Assembly: GCA_014825775.1 (NCBI GenBank)
Contig: MVAQ01000294.1
Span: 1-22,661, forward strand
Source of the DNA: Krasilnikovozyma curviuscula
Lineage: Eukaryota; Basidiomycota; Tremellomycetes; Cystofilobasidiales; Mrakiaceae
Length of the DNA stretch: 22,661 nt
Direction of reading: 5' to 3'
Below the pieces are notes generated by a model. The model saw nothing but the letters and a program-made list of their open reading frames with translations. It did not search any database and had not been told where the DNA came from. This document shows positions 1 through 10,150 of the stretch, one piece after another (position 1 is the first letter of the stretch; each line of letters opens with the position of its first letter). The translations under genes were made by a program, and so were the position numbers.

Positions 1-1414
1 GAGTGAACTTGTTAAGTGCTGTTCGTGGATTTCCTAGGTCGACCTGCCCACTTTGAAGGACCAAAAGAATCAAACTAAAAGATCTCTATCGTCTGGTGTC
101 AGATTTGTGGCCTAAGTGTCACTATCAATAGTAACACCGGAGAAGAGCAGCAGCTGAACCTGAGCCCGAGCCTTGGCCGCAGTCTAGGTGTTAGAAAGAC
201 AAGAACAAAGCAGCATGAGGTCAGTCTCTCTATTAGGTTTTATAGAAGCGAGGGAGAGCACCTTCAAAGACCCGAGCAAAGTAGAATGTGACTGTTCTTG
301 CTCAACCTGACTGAGGCGGCGACTCAGGGTTTTTAACATGGCTGACCTCCACCTGCTCTCCCCCCTCGATTGGCGATGCGATTTCGGGAATATCAGCTCC
401 CGCCCGATTCGAAGCTTGCAGTCAGCCTTTTCACTCCAACAACAACAAAATACTGTCCTCTCCTGAATTGACAGGTTCTTTCACGAAATGCATGCTAAGA
501 CCCAACGAATTGCGGCCCACCCAGCCGGCGAGGAATGTGCGTTCTTCACGCGAGAGATCATCGGCCGCCCTAGACCCACCCCTTGTCCCGACTTAGCGAG
601 TGTCGGGCGGGTCTGATGAGGAGAGATGTTTGGAGAGTAAGATGGGGCAGGATGCCCTCTGGCCGGTGCGCAGCAGCGTTTCGGTAGCACTAGACAATCC
701 ATCACAGCGTGGTATAATCTTTCACGCCTGCCCCATAGAAGAACTGACGATACAGACATACTTCAGTATGTTGTTCTCACTCCAATACTGTGCTTCAGAG
801 TTTCAATGTGGCTCCTTTTTCGCGTCTCCGCTTGTTCGCTGGTGATCGCAGCTACTCTTCTTGCGCGAGGCTCAGCTGAACCACAACAGGCGAGAGACCC
901 TTCCTTGAGACAACTGGTGAGTAAACCCCCATCTTATTTCATTTTCAGTCACTCATTCCCACCATCCTCGCTCTACCAGATCTGTGCACTGTCGAAGAGT
1001 TTGCAGGGCGGTCCGTGGACAGTGGTCTCGTTCCCACCCAATGTCTTTCCTCTCGTTTTCGGATATTGGAGATATATATCAAGAGAAAGTCACTCTACAC
1101 TGCTTGGGAAAGCTACCTCTCTGTGAGTGCCGCACCTCGGAGTGTCTTTTCCACCAATGCTCCCGGTGCAGTCCTGTGTTGAGGTTTGATCAGTAACATA
1201 GGGGCGGCACCGGCGTACTCGGGGAAGAGACGAGGGGAGTTGTCGAACCCACAGTGGAGAGGTGAACCTAGTGAAGGTAGAAAAGTGAGTACGCTTCGTT
1301 TTGTTGCGATGGGTGCCATAGAGCGCGTCGTTGGTGTGTTTTGGTTTACTCAAGTGCTTCCTGCTGTCTCTACTCCTGAACACATAGACCAACTGCTGCG
1401 CAAAATCTTTCAGA
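1..1414. other. Left flank without a supported gene
   Basis: I see only short reading frames on both strands and none that resembles a family I know. Two weak hints exist. A TATAAAA-like string lies on the minus strand near 238-245. On the plus strand, a frame from 806 starts with a signal-peptide-like stretch and has a GTGAGT donor at 917 and a possible acceptor ending at 979. Neither is enough for a gene call. The stretch just upstream of 1415 should contain the promoter and 5' UTR of the F-box-like gene. Confidence 0.5.
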
Positions 1415-2365
1415 ATGTCTCGCACACTGTCTCTCTGCTCTCTACCACTCGAGATCATCTCTCGGATGCTCTACTTCGCCGTGAACCCTGCGAGCTACCA
1501 CGGTAGCCTCGTCGTCCGAGTCTGCAGGACATTCAATGAGATCGGGGAAAAGTACCTGTGGGAAAAGTTTGTCATTGGTTCTGAAAGATCGAGGGGATTC
1601 ATCGAGAGTGCTGATATCGAAGGTCAAAGTGGTATCAGAGCCCCCAGCACAGCCAAACGCCTGGCCCAAGTCAAATCCATCAAGTTCAACTTCATCTCCA
1701 CCCCAATTGTCCTCCTCGTCTCCAAATTGAACCTTGTCACCTCCGATCTCCCTAACCTCGTTGCCCTCGAGTTCGCTGAAGACCTCGACAAGACAACCGA
1801 CTGGCAGATCACCAAAACTCTTGTGATGAGCCTTTGCAATCAGTTTTCCCCCAGGCACCTTATTTGGAACGTCGATGTCCTGGATGACGTTGAAGAATAC
1901 TACTTCAACGCCGAAGGCCACCAACACTCTCTCATCAAAAACGTCGAGATCCTAGAGTGTGACGAGCTAGAGATCGAGGACGTCGTCAAGGCGAGCATGA
2001 CGCTCCCCAACTACATGTCCAGCCTCACTTGGTGCATCATATGGATTAGATTCACCACCTTTGACGATAGCTATGAAGCGACAGGGGCATCGTACGATGG
2101 ACTCAGTTGGATTAAGGAGTTGATGGGCGATCGAGACCCGAGCTTGCCCAGTCTCACGACCATTACGATACACTGTGCTTCTGATGAAGCAGTAGTAAAC
2201 ATAAAACGAGTGTGCCAGAGGTTTCTAAAAGATATGGAGGCTGAGACGATGGGGTGGGAGCTGGTTCTTACGGCGGAAAGATGGGTGGAGCGACCCGGCT
2301 GTGATGTGGTAACGGACGAGGAGAGGTTCGACGAGGAGAACTTTCACACATTTAAGGCTGGATAA
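1415..2365 (+). CDS. F-box-like protein, intronless, 316 aa
   Basis: Single uninterrupted frame from ATG to TAA. The first 60 residues look like an F-box: LPLEIISRMLYFAV, then a hydrophobic VVRVCRTFNEIGEKYLWEKF, the usual alpha-helical pattern of fungal F-box proteins in which a leucine-proline start is followed by a conserved tryptophan. The remaining roughly 250 residues show no named domain to me; they contain leucine-rich stretches (about residues 95-190) as in the divergent substrate-binding halves of basidiomycete F-box proteins. Family knowledge: F-box proteins tether substrates to Skp1 in SCF ubiquitin ligases. The substrate cannot be inferred. It is intronless although its neighbours carry many introns. 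The downstream gene on the same strand starts about 345 nt later. I am confident of the coding frame and moderately confident of the F-box assignment. Confidence 0.75.
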   Translation: MSRTLSLCSLPLEIISRMLYFAVNPASYHGSLVVRVCRTFNEIGEKYLWEKFVIGSERSRGFIESADIEGQSGIRAPSTAKRLAQVKSIKFNFISTPIVLLVSKLNLVTSDLPNLVALEFAEDLDKTTDWQITKTLVMSLCNQFSPRHLIWNVDVLDDVEEYYFNAEGHQHSLIKNVEILECDELEIEDVVKASMTLPNYMSSLTWCIIWIRFTTFDDSYEATGASYDGLSWIKELMGDRDPSLPSLTTITIHCASDEAVVNIKRVCQRFLKDMEAETMGWELVLTAERWVERPGCDVVTDEERFDEENFHTFKAG

Positions 2366-2710
2366 TTTCCTTTAGACTACTCGTCGATGGAAACATTATT
2401 CGAGAAGAAGGAGAAAGGAGAAGAGCGCGTCGATGTCAAAGGAGCGGAGGGAAAAGGTCGCCGACATCGACAATGAAATTTCAATGAGAATTTATCCCAT
2501 TTCTCTTTTCCGCCAACCTTTCCCTTGTACGTGCAACAAAGGGAACAGAAACAGAAAACGAAAAGGAAAAAGACCTACAGAAAAAAAAAGGAGTCGCCAC
2601 AAAGTCTGAGAAATGGTTTGTCACCTCCACCCACTTGCATTCGAGTCTGCTCTCGACAGCGTCGCTCGTCCACTCTGCCCTTTGCTCCTTCTTTTCTCTA
2701 GCGACTACCC
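2366..2710 (+). other. Intergenic/5' UTR of the zinc-finger gene
   Basis: This holds the 3' end of the F-box-like gene and the leader of the next one. A GTACGT donor-like site at 2527 and a pyrimidine-rich acceptor ending at 2701, ten bases before the ATG, could define a 5' UTR intron. If that intron is not removed, an ATG at 2613 opens an overlapping upstream frame that is out of phase with the main start at 2711. Confidence 0.3.
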
Positions 2711-5700
2711 ATGGACTCTATCGATGAAGAGAGCGCTGCTCTTCCAGCAGGGAAGCTCCAGAAAGAGAAGAAGGTCTTCACTTGTGCTGAGTGCAACCTC
2801 ACCTATTCAAGGGTGCGAAACCAGCTTCTCTCTCTCTCTTTCCCCCTTGCTCGACCGATGATAGGCTGACGCTCACCCTGTCTCTTCTCTTCTGATCCTC
2901 AGCTGGAGTATTTGAAGAGGCATGAGAGAAAGCGTAGGTCCTCCCTCCTCGTTTCGTTGACGACGGCCCTCCTCCCTGACCGAGTTTCCCTTTTCCCTTC
3001 TCTGTTCCATCTGCTTTCAGACCAGGATGTTCGACCGTTCTCGTGTTCAGAATGCGACAAGACTTTTGCTAGAAGGTGAGAAGAGCGTTTCCTGCCTGCT
3101 TTTCTGAGGAAGAGAGAAGCACAGGCTGATCCATGTGTTCCTTCTGCCCCTCTTCCCCGTCCACGTTCCTACTCTCTGCCCTGTCCTTCTTCTTCAGTGA
3201 TGTCCTCCTTCGTCACAAACGAAAACAACACCCTGAACTCGAGGAAGAGACACCTTTGTCGGCGTCCCAAGCGTCTCAAATTGCAGCTGCTGCTAATGCC
3301 TCGGCCAACAGCACCAACAATACCAGCGTCAGTTCGAAGCAAAGTAGGAAATCCGCCTCAAACCCGTACCCCCACCCAACAACAGCCAACAAGGACAATA
3401 TTAATGGTTCCACATTAGCTCGACCATCAATCCCTGCCAAGCAGATGTCAACCGCTACAGCTTCCTCGTCCTCGTCTTCCTCTTACGGAGGATCGGCCTC
3501 TCCAATGGATAGCTTCAGCGCACCACCGCCTCCAGCGCCTTCTTCCTCCAGCACCTCTCTCTCGTCACAAAGCCAAGAGCAGCGACAGAATTCGCAACTG
3601 CCTCAAGCCTACTCTCAGTTTGTGGGTATCGACTTCCCCATGTCGCTCCTGGCGCAAAACATTCCAGCATCACCAGGTTCGTTACTTGCTATGGCCTACA
3701 ATACTACCAACACCGTGGCCCAATCACCACCTGAGTCATCTGTCACATCTTTGACCTCATCCGCTGCTCATCAGCAACAACACCCGTCGTCGATGCCGTT
3801 CACAAGCTTCACATTTGGTGGTGGATCGAGCACTGCGTCATCCACCGACTGGGCACATGGTCTCTTCAACGGAATCGATGCAACCACATCTGGTGCAACT
3901 AACGTTATGCCTTCGCTCGACGCGGCAGACAACATCGATTCGACTGTCATCAGCCCGCCGAGCCCTACCTTCAGTGCGCTCATGGACGAACTCTCCCAGT
4001 CGTTCAACTATGACCCTTCTTTCTCCACCTTGTCTAGAACACCGACGATGAACATTCAAGAACACCTCTCTTCCTTACCGGCGGAACAACGCGAGTCAGC
4101 GTACGAAGAAATTAACGATCTCGCTGTGGAGAAGGAAAAAGTAATGCTCCGTTCCGAGTACTCAGACTGGAAAGCAAAAGCGTTTGGCTCCCTGGGTTAC
4201 TATGAGCTCCCTAATGGGTCCAACGACGCGTTCTGGATCCCAGCAAACCGCTTTGCGGGCTGTTACTCTGTCTCGCACTGGGGCTTGCCTGATTTGAACA
4301 CCATGACCAAGATTGCGCGTCGGAGTGTCAAGGAACTCGACCCACACATGGGATCGCTGATCCATGCGCCAACCTTCAAGCTTAGCGAGATCCCTGGATG
4401 CCTCGCGTTTAGCATCTGTACCGTCGGCGGGCCGAAGAGAGGCAAGTTCTTTACCAAGGACGAAATCTGGAGCCAAAACGGGCTTGAGAGTGGGGCGGGA
4501 GACACATGGGATGGGCTGAAGAGCATCGTGCGATATGAGAAAGTCGATATGTTGGTTAAAAGCTTCTCTAGGTCGAGGGGCAACCTGTGGACCGATTACA
4601 ACGTGAGTTGGCGTCCCCGTCCCGCTTCCTCTTGCTTTGTCGGTATAGGAGCTCAGCTAATGACTATATTATTGGGGATGGTTTTAGATCGGTGTCCTTC
4701 AGGCATTGATCATGTACAACGGTCCTGCCTTTTTGTCAGATAGCCAGACACAACGAGGGATGGCTCACGCCAGCTTGGGCTCCATCATTCATATCGGTCA
4801 GTTACGCTTTCCTTTACATCAAGATAATTTTCGTTCCAATCCGGCCCCCATACTGAGAATGTCTCGCATGGTTCAAACCTAGCCCGCAGAGTGGGCATCT
4901 TTGACCCCAAAAACGGCCATGCCGACGTCATCTCACCCGTCAACGCCTTTGCCTGGCTAGAGTCGTCGAACTCCCCCAACAACACGACCTCTGAAGCACT
5001 CGAGCAAGCCTGGAAGGCCTTCATCAAAGCTGAGTCCGCCCGAAGGACAGCGTTTATGGTGTACGTGATGGACTCGATCTCGTCTCTCGAATCGGGAACC
5101 CCACCGCTCCTGCTGCCAGAGGACGTCGCACCTTTCCCACTTCCGGCGCCAGATATTATATGGTTGGCCCCCACAGCAGTGGATTGGGCCAGGGAAGTGC
5201 TCGCGTGGAACGGGAGTATGACGCTGCACGACACGATGACCCTTAACTACAAGGAGTCAATGGGCGCAGAGGCAGTCGACTTGTGTGTCACTTGGAGGCT
5301 CCAGCTGGGACCGTTTGCCAGGCTTGTACTGATTCTCAGTGTATTGAGGAACATCTTGAATCTGGGTGAAGGTAAAGGAGGGTGGATGGACTGCTGGTTG
5401 AGAGGTATTGGAGGGAGCGCGATGAGTGAGGTAGAGATTGCGTCGTTGTACAAGAAGGCTCTTCAGAAGGTAAATATTTCTTTGAAGATTTTGCAGAAGT
5501 GTATCTGTTTTTTATGGCGGTTCGTTTTTTGTGCTCTTTGTTTGCAGTGGAGGAAATGCTGGGACTTTGATCCGGCGTGCACGCCTGAATCCCTCCTTCC
5601 ACCGCCTCTAATGGTCTGTGAAGAACTTGACGGATATAACAACAGCAGTGAGAACACAAGTCCGAGTGAGGACTCCAACACAGCCTCGTCGTCATCGCTG

Positions 5701-6238
5701 TCAACGATGGAGTCGCCGTCGTTCCTCTTCAAAAAAGACGCGCCGTCAACCAACTCGATTGAGGTGTTCGCATCCAAGCTCGACAAGGCTTCCAATTCTT
5801 TCAACCCGTCGTGGCAGGACCATCTGACGCTCAATGGCGACGTACCCGTTCAGGAACCCTGGGTCGCGTCGCAGGCATTTGAGGAAATGATGAAGCAGCA
5901 CCAGGAGGCACAGGCCGCTGCTTCTTCGTCACGGGGTAAGAATGCTAAAGAGGAGCGACAGCCGTATGCTGATGTCAAGTTTTGTCATGAAGCTGTGAGT
6001 CGCCATCTACTACTCCCTTCAATTTCTTCTCCCCGCCGGCCAGACAGAAACTAATCGTCGGGGTCACTTCCAGCTCCCTTACTACTGGTTCTCCAACATC
6101 CTTCTCGAGGGACTGATGTCTTCTATCCCAACCGAAGGAAGAATCAAATACTTCAAGGAACTCGATGTCGACTTTGCTACAATGCTCAACTCGGCCAAGC
6201 AGTTCTCGAGGATGGGCGAAGGCAAAGGCGCTTTTTAA
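2711..6238 (+). CDS. C2H2 zinc-finger transcription factor with fungal-specific TF domain, 966 aa
   Basis: Predicted exons: 2711-2812, 2903-2933, 3021-3075, 3198-4602, 4688-4796, 4883-5469, 5548-5994, 6074-6238; phases agree throughout and end at TAA. The ATG sits in a good context (ccATGg). Two N-terminal C2H2 fingers are spelled across the first four exons: C25, C28, H41, H45 and C53, C56, H69, H74, separated by a short RPF-type linker. Residues about 80-280 are Ser/Thr/Gln/Pro-rich low complexity, typical of disordered activation regions. The rest resembles the fungal-specific transcription factor domain (Fungal_trans, PF04082): DPHMGSLIHAPTFKLSE, then a helix beginning IGVLQALIMYNGP, ARRVGIFDPKNG, and an ESARRTAFMVYVMD segment like the family's ESRRR..W helix. 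It should bind DNA in the nucleus; its targets are unknown. I could not assign it to a named orthologue. Confidence 0.88.
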
Positions 6239-6596
6239 CGCTGATCTACAGATAAGGAGTAAGACCGTATGAATATGTTGTGTTGAGAGATGAGGCTCTA
6301 TTGTGTAAATAAGGGAGATACTTTGATTTCTTTGAGGTGGACATCTGTGCCTCGCTCAAGTGAGGTTCTTTTTGTGTAAACAGCTTTTTGGTCGGTCGAT
6401 TGCCATACACCCCCCTCAGAATTTTGTAATATGTTTAATCCTTTGCTTCCACTCATCATATCAAAAGCTTTGTCTTGTCCATGTCCACTTCGTTTCTTCA
6501 AGAGGAACGAGAGGGAAAACCAATCGCAGAGTGAAACATCGCGCATCACGCAAATCACCGCGCGCGGTAAGGAACCCCCGAAGCTAAAACGTTGGT
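6239..6596 (+). other. Intergenic: 3' UTR of the zinc-finger gene and upstream region of the next
   Basis: No reading frame or RNA gene is recognisable here. The second half leads into a TATA-like element and long C/T-rich tracts that belong to the next gene's promoter and leader. Confidence 0.5.
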
Positions 6597-6602
6597 TATA
6601 AA
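6597..6602 (+). promoter_or_regulatory. TATA-like box of the membrane-sensor gene
   Basis: The hexamer TATAAA lies about 295 nt upstream of the ATG at 6896. It is followed by pyrimidine-rich leader sequence. The distance fits if a 5' UTR intron is present: GTAAGT donor at 6696 and TTCCAG acceptor ending at 6891, four bases before the ATG. Confidence 0.4.
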
Positions 6603-6895
6603 TTGCTCATCCTTTGTCCCCCCTTCCACTGCATCTCTCCCCCCTATCCTTCGTTTTTGTTTTGACCTTTCTTCTCTTTCTTAGTTTCTATCGTGGTAAG
6701 TAGCATTTGAACCCCAAACGCGTTCCCGGGCGCTTGTGTATTAAAAACAAGTCGTGCTCGTGTTCCCTCTCGCTGTCGCTGTTCCTTATCGGGTCCTCGA
6801 AAAATCACTACTTGAAATCTTCAGCATTACTTCATTATCTGTCTTGACGTCGCTTTGTAGTCCACTCTCTCTCTCTGTCTGTCTCTTCCAGCACA

Positions 6896-8258
6896 ATGCT
6901 CCTGTTGTGGATCTGCGCCTTCAGCCTTGTATTCTCCCAACTCGCTTCAGCCTCTTACATCTAGTTAGTATCAACACGTTCCATTCTCCGTGTTTCTTTT
7001 TTAATATGAGTGCCTTTTTACCTTTAGCAATGGAAATAACTGTTCATGTCTAGCGTGGGACGTTTACGGCCCCACTAGCATTTCCCTGAACAACGAGCAG
7101 GTCAACAACACCGAAGTTACCTGCACTTACTGTGGGTGTGACACTTTCGCAACGAATTTTTTCATGCTTTCAATGATGTGAATGCTTTTGATATACATTT
7201 GACAGCTGGTTTTACCTGTTACTTCAGCTTAGCTGGTGTTCCAGATATTAATAACGACATCGTCTGTCCAACAAAGTCAGTAATGCCATACTTCTTGTCG
7301 ATACTATTGAGCTGAATAACGTTTGCTATTTAATCTTCAAGTAATCTATGGTGAGAAATACATTCAGCGCTAGGTACATGCGATCCCCTACAAACGCGCT
7401 CTGATATTCAATTTATCATAGCGAAAACACCCCTAGTTCTTCAGCCTCTCACACATCCGCTTCATCAACATCTACTCAGGAATCCGCTCCAACTAGTTCC
7501 GCTCAGTCTACGACCTCGACCTCTCCATCTGCCTCAGGGTCAACATCCGCAGGAGCTGGATCTTCGTCCAAATCGAACACAGGTGCTATCGCAGGTGGAG
7601 TAGTAGCAGGTGTTGCTGTCATTGCCGTCATTGCCATAGTAATCATCTTCTTTCAGAGGAGGAAGAAGTCGCGCAGCGCTGGCAAAAAGAAATGGAAGTT
7701 TGAGGTGGATCAGGAGAAATTTGAGCCTGAATTATTGCCCGTGGTAATCAGTCCATACGGAGATATGTCTGGTAAGCTCTTTCAGGTGTATTCGACATCA
7801 TTTATCGGCGAGCTCTGATACAGCTTCGTTTCCAGGTGGACGACTACCACAAAGTCAGGAATATCATCAGCAGGGAGAGCACGTGGAAATGGGCTTGCTG
7901 TCGCAGCCCCAACAGCCCACTCATCGTCCCATCTTTTCTGGTCTTCCACTTCCTTCTAACAACAGCTACCCGCCGTACGAACCTAGCAATGCTTCCGGTT
8001 TCTCGTACAACAACCCCCGTGCACCATCGCCTGCTGGAAATTCCGACACCAACCATTTGCGTCCGGCCCCGAATCCTCGTCTGGATGAAGACGGAATTCA
8101 TGAGCTTGATGCGGGAACTGCCGAGGACCAAACGGGGTATGTGAATGAGACTTTACCACCCACTTATCAAGTGAGTTTGCGCTTCCAAGTCAGAATGAAT
8201 CGATGCCAACTTTCACTAACATGACATCTTCTAGAACGTTATTAAGAATAATAGGTAG
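6896..8258 (+). CDS. Single-pass cell-surface protein with signal peptide and Ser/Thr-rich stalk
   Basis: Predicted exons: 6896-6963, 7028-7131, 7206-7275, 7422-7771, 7836-8170, 8235-8258; 316 aa. A 6-nt micro-exon at 7368-7373 would also keep frame and give 318 aa, because the 146-nt gap 7276-7421 is longer than most introns here. Residues 1-19 form a signal peptide (MLLLWICAFSLVFSQLASA). A small ectodomain with five cysteines follows (NNCSCL, VTCTY, FTCYF, IVCPT), then a Ser/Thr-rich stalk of about 50 residues likely to be O-glycosylated. A transmembrane helix near residues 135-157 starts AIAGGVVAGV and is followed by a basic QRRKK stop-transfer. The cytosolic tail of about 155 residues is Pro/Asn-rich. 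The layout matches Wsc/Mid2-type plasma-membrane sensors of fungi, but I recognise no WSC domain, so a sensor role is inference. Confidence 0.8.
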
Positions 8259-8867
8259 TAGAAATGTATGTAGATTCGAGATGTGCACACAGAACTGTTC
8301 TTTCGAAGAGGCTTCACGCCAAAGTGCCGGCGGTCACAACTTCCAGCATGTGCTTGATGGGCATCTTGTTAGTATTCAGATGATCACCCAGAAAGGTGTT
8401 TGAACTGAGTCATGATCATTGCTTATTTTCTACGTTCCGTGCAAAGCACTGAGGTGATCACATGACGTGCAAGGGTTGGATGGTAATGGCTAGGGGTAAT
8501 TTGAAGAGAGCAACGAGGAGTGATGATGTGAAAATGAGCCGTCCTCTGACGATACCATTGGCTTGAGCCCGTCTTTCAGACAGCATCAGCCTGAGGTGTA
8601 ATGTCTATCACGGATTCCGGGCGTCCTCCGAGAGTTGAAAGCTGGGCCGGAGGACGTTATTGAAGAGAAGGAAGATGAAGGTGAAAGCAGTGAAAGCAAG
8701 AGAGATAGCTGCTCCCTGACATTGCTCCCGGCCACTTGATGTGCAGAGTATCAAAATATTGTGTCGTCATTATCGAACGCTTTCGCGCAATGTGCTCGAA
8801 CAAGTTTGCTCCAATGTTTGTGTCCGATCACTTCACATTTTGCATCCACTCAGATATTGCTGCCGCG
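8259..8867. other. Intergenic region with one strong hairpin
   Basis: This follows the membrane-protein stop codon. No coding frame of note is seen. A TGAGTCAT string near 8407-8414 looks like an AP-1 type site but is not near a clear promoter. A 9-bp perfect inverted repeat at 8622-8656 is listed separately. Confidence 0.45.
8622..8656. repeat. Perfect 9-bp inverted repeat (hairpin)
   Basis: CGTCCTCCG at 8622-8630 is exactly complementary to CGGAGGACG at 8648-8656 with a 17-nt loop. The stem is GC-rich and can be extended outward by two G:U pairs. It lies between the end of the plus-strand gene block and the end of the minus-strand block. It could be a 3' end structure, a repeat relic or chance. 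Confidence 0.6.
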
Positions 8868-9151
8868 ATGGCTAATACTCAAGCGGTGAGAGAATTTCTT
8901 TAAAAATGGCAACTCCACTTGATTTGGCTCATAAAATAATCTCTATGATATATTAGCAAATTGCTGGCTTGCCTTGGAAAGAAAGTTGGTGCTTCGAGAT
9001 GAAATCATATCAACAAAAGGAGTTTACGGAAACGCGGTTATTGATACATGGACTAAGAGCAATTAATAAAATTGGTCTGATATTAAGGTGCCAGATAGAG
9101 CAGACAACTTTCGATAAGTATGAGCTTTTGTTTAATTTTGAAGATTATTGA
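8868..9151 (+). CDS. Possible small two-exon ORF, 70 aa, unknown
   Basis: ATG GCT AAT ACT CAA GCG (8868-8885) is followed at once by a GTGAGA donor. An acceptor ending in ATATTAG (8956) re-opens a frame that begins QIAGLPWKESWCFEM and stops at TGA 9149-9151. The 71-nt intron is normal for this locus. The protein matches no family I know. Its codon use is more AT-rich than the neighbours (AAT, ATA, TTA, TTT), which would fit a decaying or non-coding stretch as well as a young gene. It ends 73 nt from the convergent stop of the MARVEL-like gene. Confidence 0.25.
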
Positions 9152-9224
9152 GTCGTCAGGTACGCGCCGTGATAGATGTGAGCCGTCTGAGAAGAAGTGG
9201 GGTAAGAATAGTGATGTTGCTCCA

Positions 9225-10150
9225 CTAGACGAGCTGTCCAGAGAATCTGTCACCAGCTCTGATAGATCTAGCACCAAGGATGAGGATCATCACGACGGCG
9301 AAAAGCATAAGGATCCACTGAGAATAGCCGACGGTTTTTTGTCAGCACTCAAGTCAGCAGAGCCCAAGTACGAAAAAAAACTACTCACTTCAACCCAAGC
9401 GAAACCTTCCAAAGCGTTGAGCTGGGAACAGTGAACATTGAGAGGGTTGCTACAGTTGAGCCCGCCACCGAGAGCAGCAGTGATAGAAGCAGCACCGGCA
9501 GTCCAGAAGATGAAAGTCAGAACCAGCCAGATACCGTGAGAAGCGATGGAAGTAATCGCTGAGCCGGTGGAAGCTGGAAAAGGACACGGATCGGACGTTA
9601 GCTGAGAGGAGGTTTCGGAACGGCCAAAATGGGACTAACCTGAGTGCTGGAAGAAAGCAATGTATAACAGAGAGAAGAGTACAGTCCACCAAGAAACGAA
9701 GCTATGGAAAACATGACGATTGTCAGTGTTGTTCAGATCGGTCTCCAAGATGACGCAGGGCTTGGGTGCGCCAACTGTCATATGGCCATACTCGTAGCAT
9801 AGAGTCAAAAATTAAAAGAAAACCTCACAGAAGGAACCTCGATCTATCTCTAACACTTGCTGATCTGTAACCTGCGGTGTCTCCCGAGTGAACCACCCAC
9901 GCTGCGATGGATCCTTCAATAACTGTAGGCGGAGTGAAGACAAAAGGCAAGTCGAGTGAGCTTCCGCCTCTGAACCAAGAAGTGCTTGGGTAACAATTGA
10001 ACTTACCACCGAAGAGAGTCAAAAGACCAAAGATGATTGGGTGACCCCTTCTGATGCTGTAAAAAAAGAGCAGGAAAAACTTGATCAGGAACGGCGGGTA
10101 TTTTCGAAAGCGGGAATCAAGCAGAAGTAAACTCACTGAACTTCAGCCAT
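9225..10150 (-). CDS. MARVEL-like tetraspan membrane protein, 165 aa
   Basis: Predicted exons in coding order: 10137-10150, 10007-10056, 9829-9922, 9640-9701, 9389-9573, 9225-9317; phases agree and end at TAG. The product starts MAEVHIRRGHPIIFGLLTLF and has four hydrophobic helices at about residues 11-33, 52-71, 82-106 and 133-152. Between helix 1 and 2 is the SVRDRSRFLLF element, and between helix 3 and 4 a short cysteine-bearing loop (LNCSNPLNVHCSQLNALEGF). This arrangement is characteristic of the small fungal MARVEL-like proteins. These are thought to sit in the plasma membrane or endomembranes; the exact function is unknown. The first exon is only 14 nt. The 127-nt intron 9702-9828 is fixed by family conservation: nearer acceptors break the frame or interrupt FLL-FVSWWT. 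Confidence 0.85.

Noticed and set aside
481..759. 92-codon minus-strand frame
   Set aside because: Composition is rich in Pro, Arg and Cys without any domain, signal peptide or splice context; a similar-size frame overlaps on the other strand.
4865..4882. GGTTCAAACC string resembling a tRNA B box
   Set aside because: It lies within intron 5 of the transcription factor gene and has no matching A box or acceptor stem.
9120..9434. 104-codon plus-strand frame (starts near 9120)
   Set aside because: It is largely the antisense of the last exons and intron of the MARVEL-like gene, whose protein is clearly conserved.
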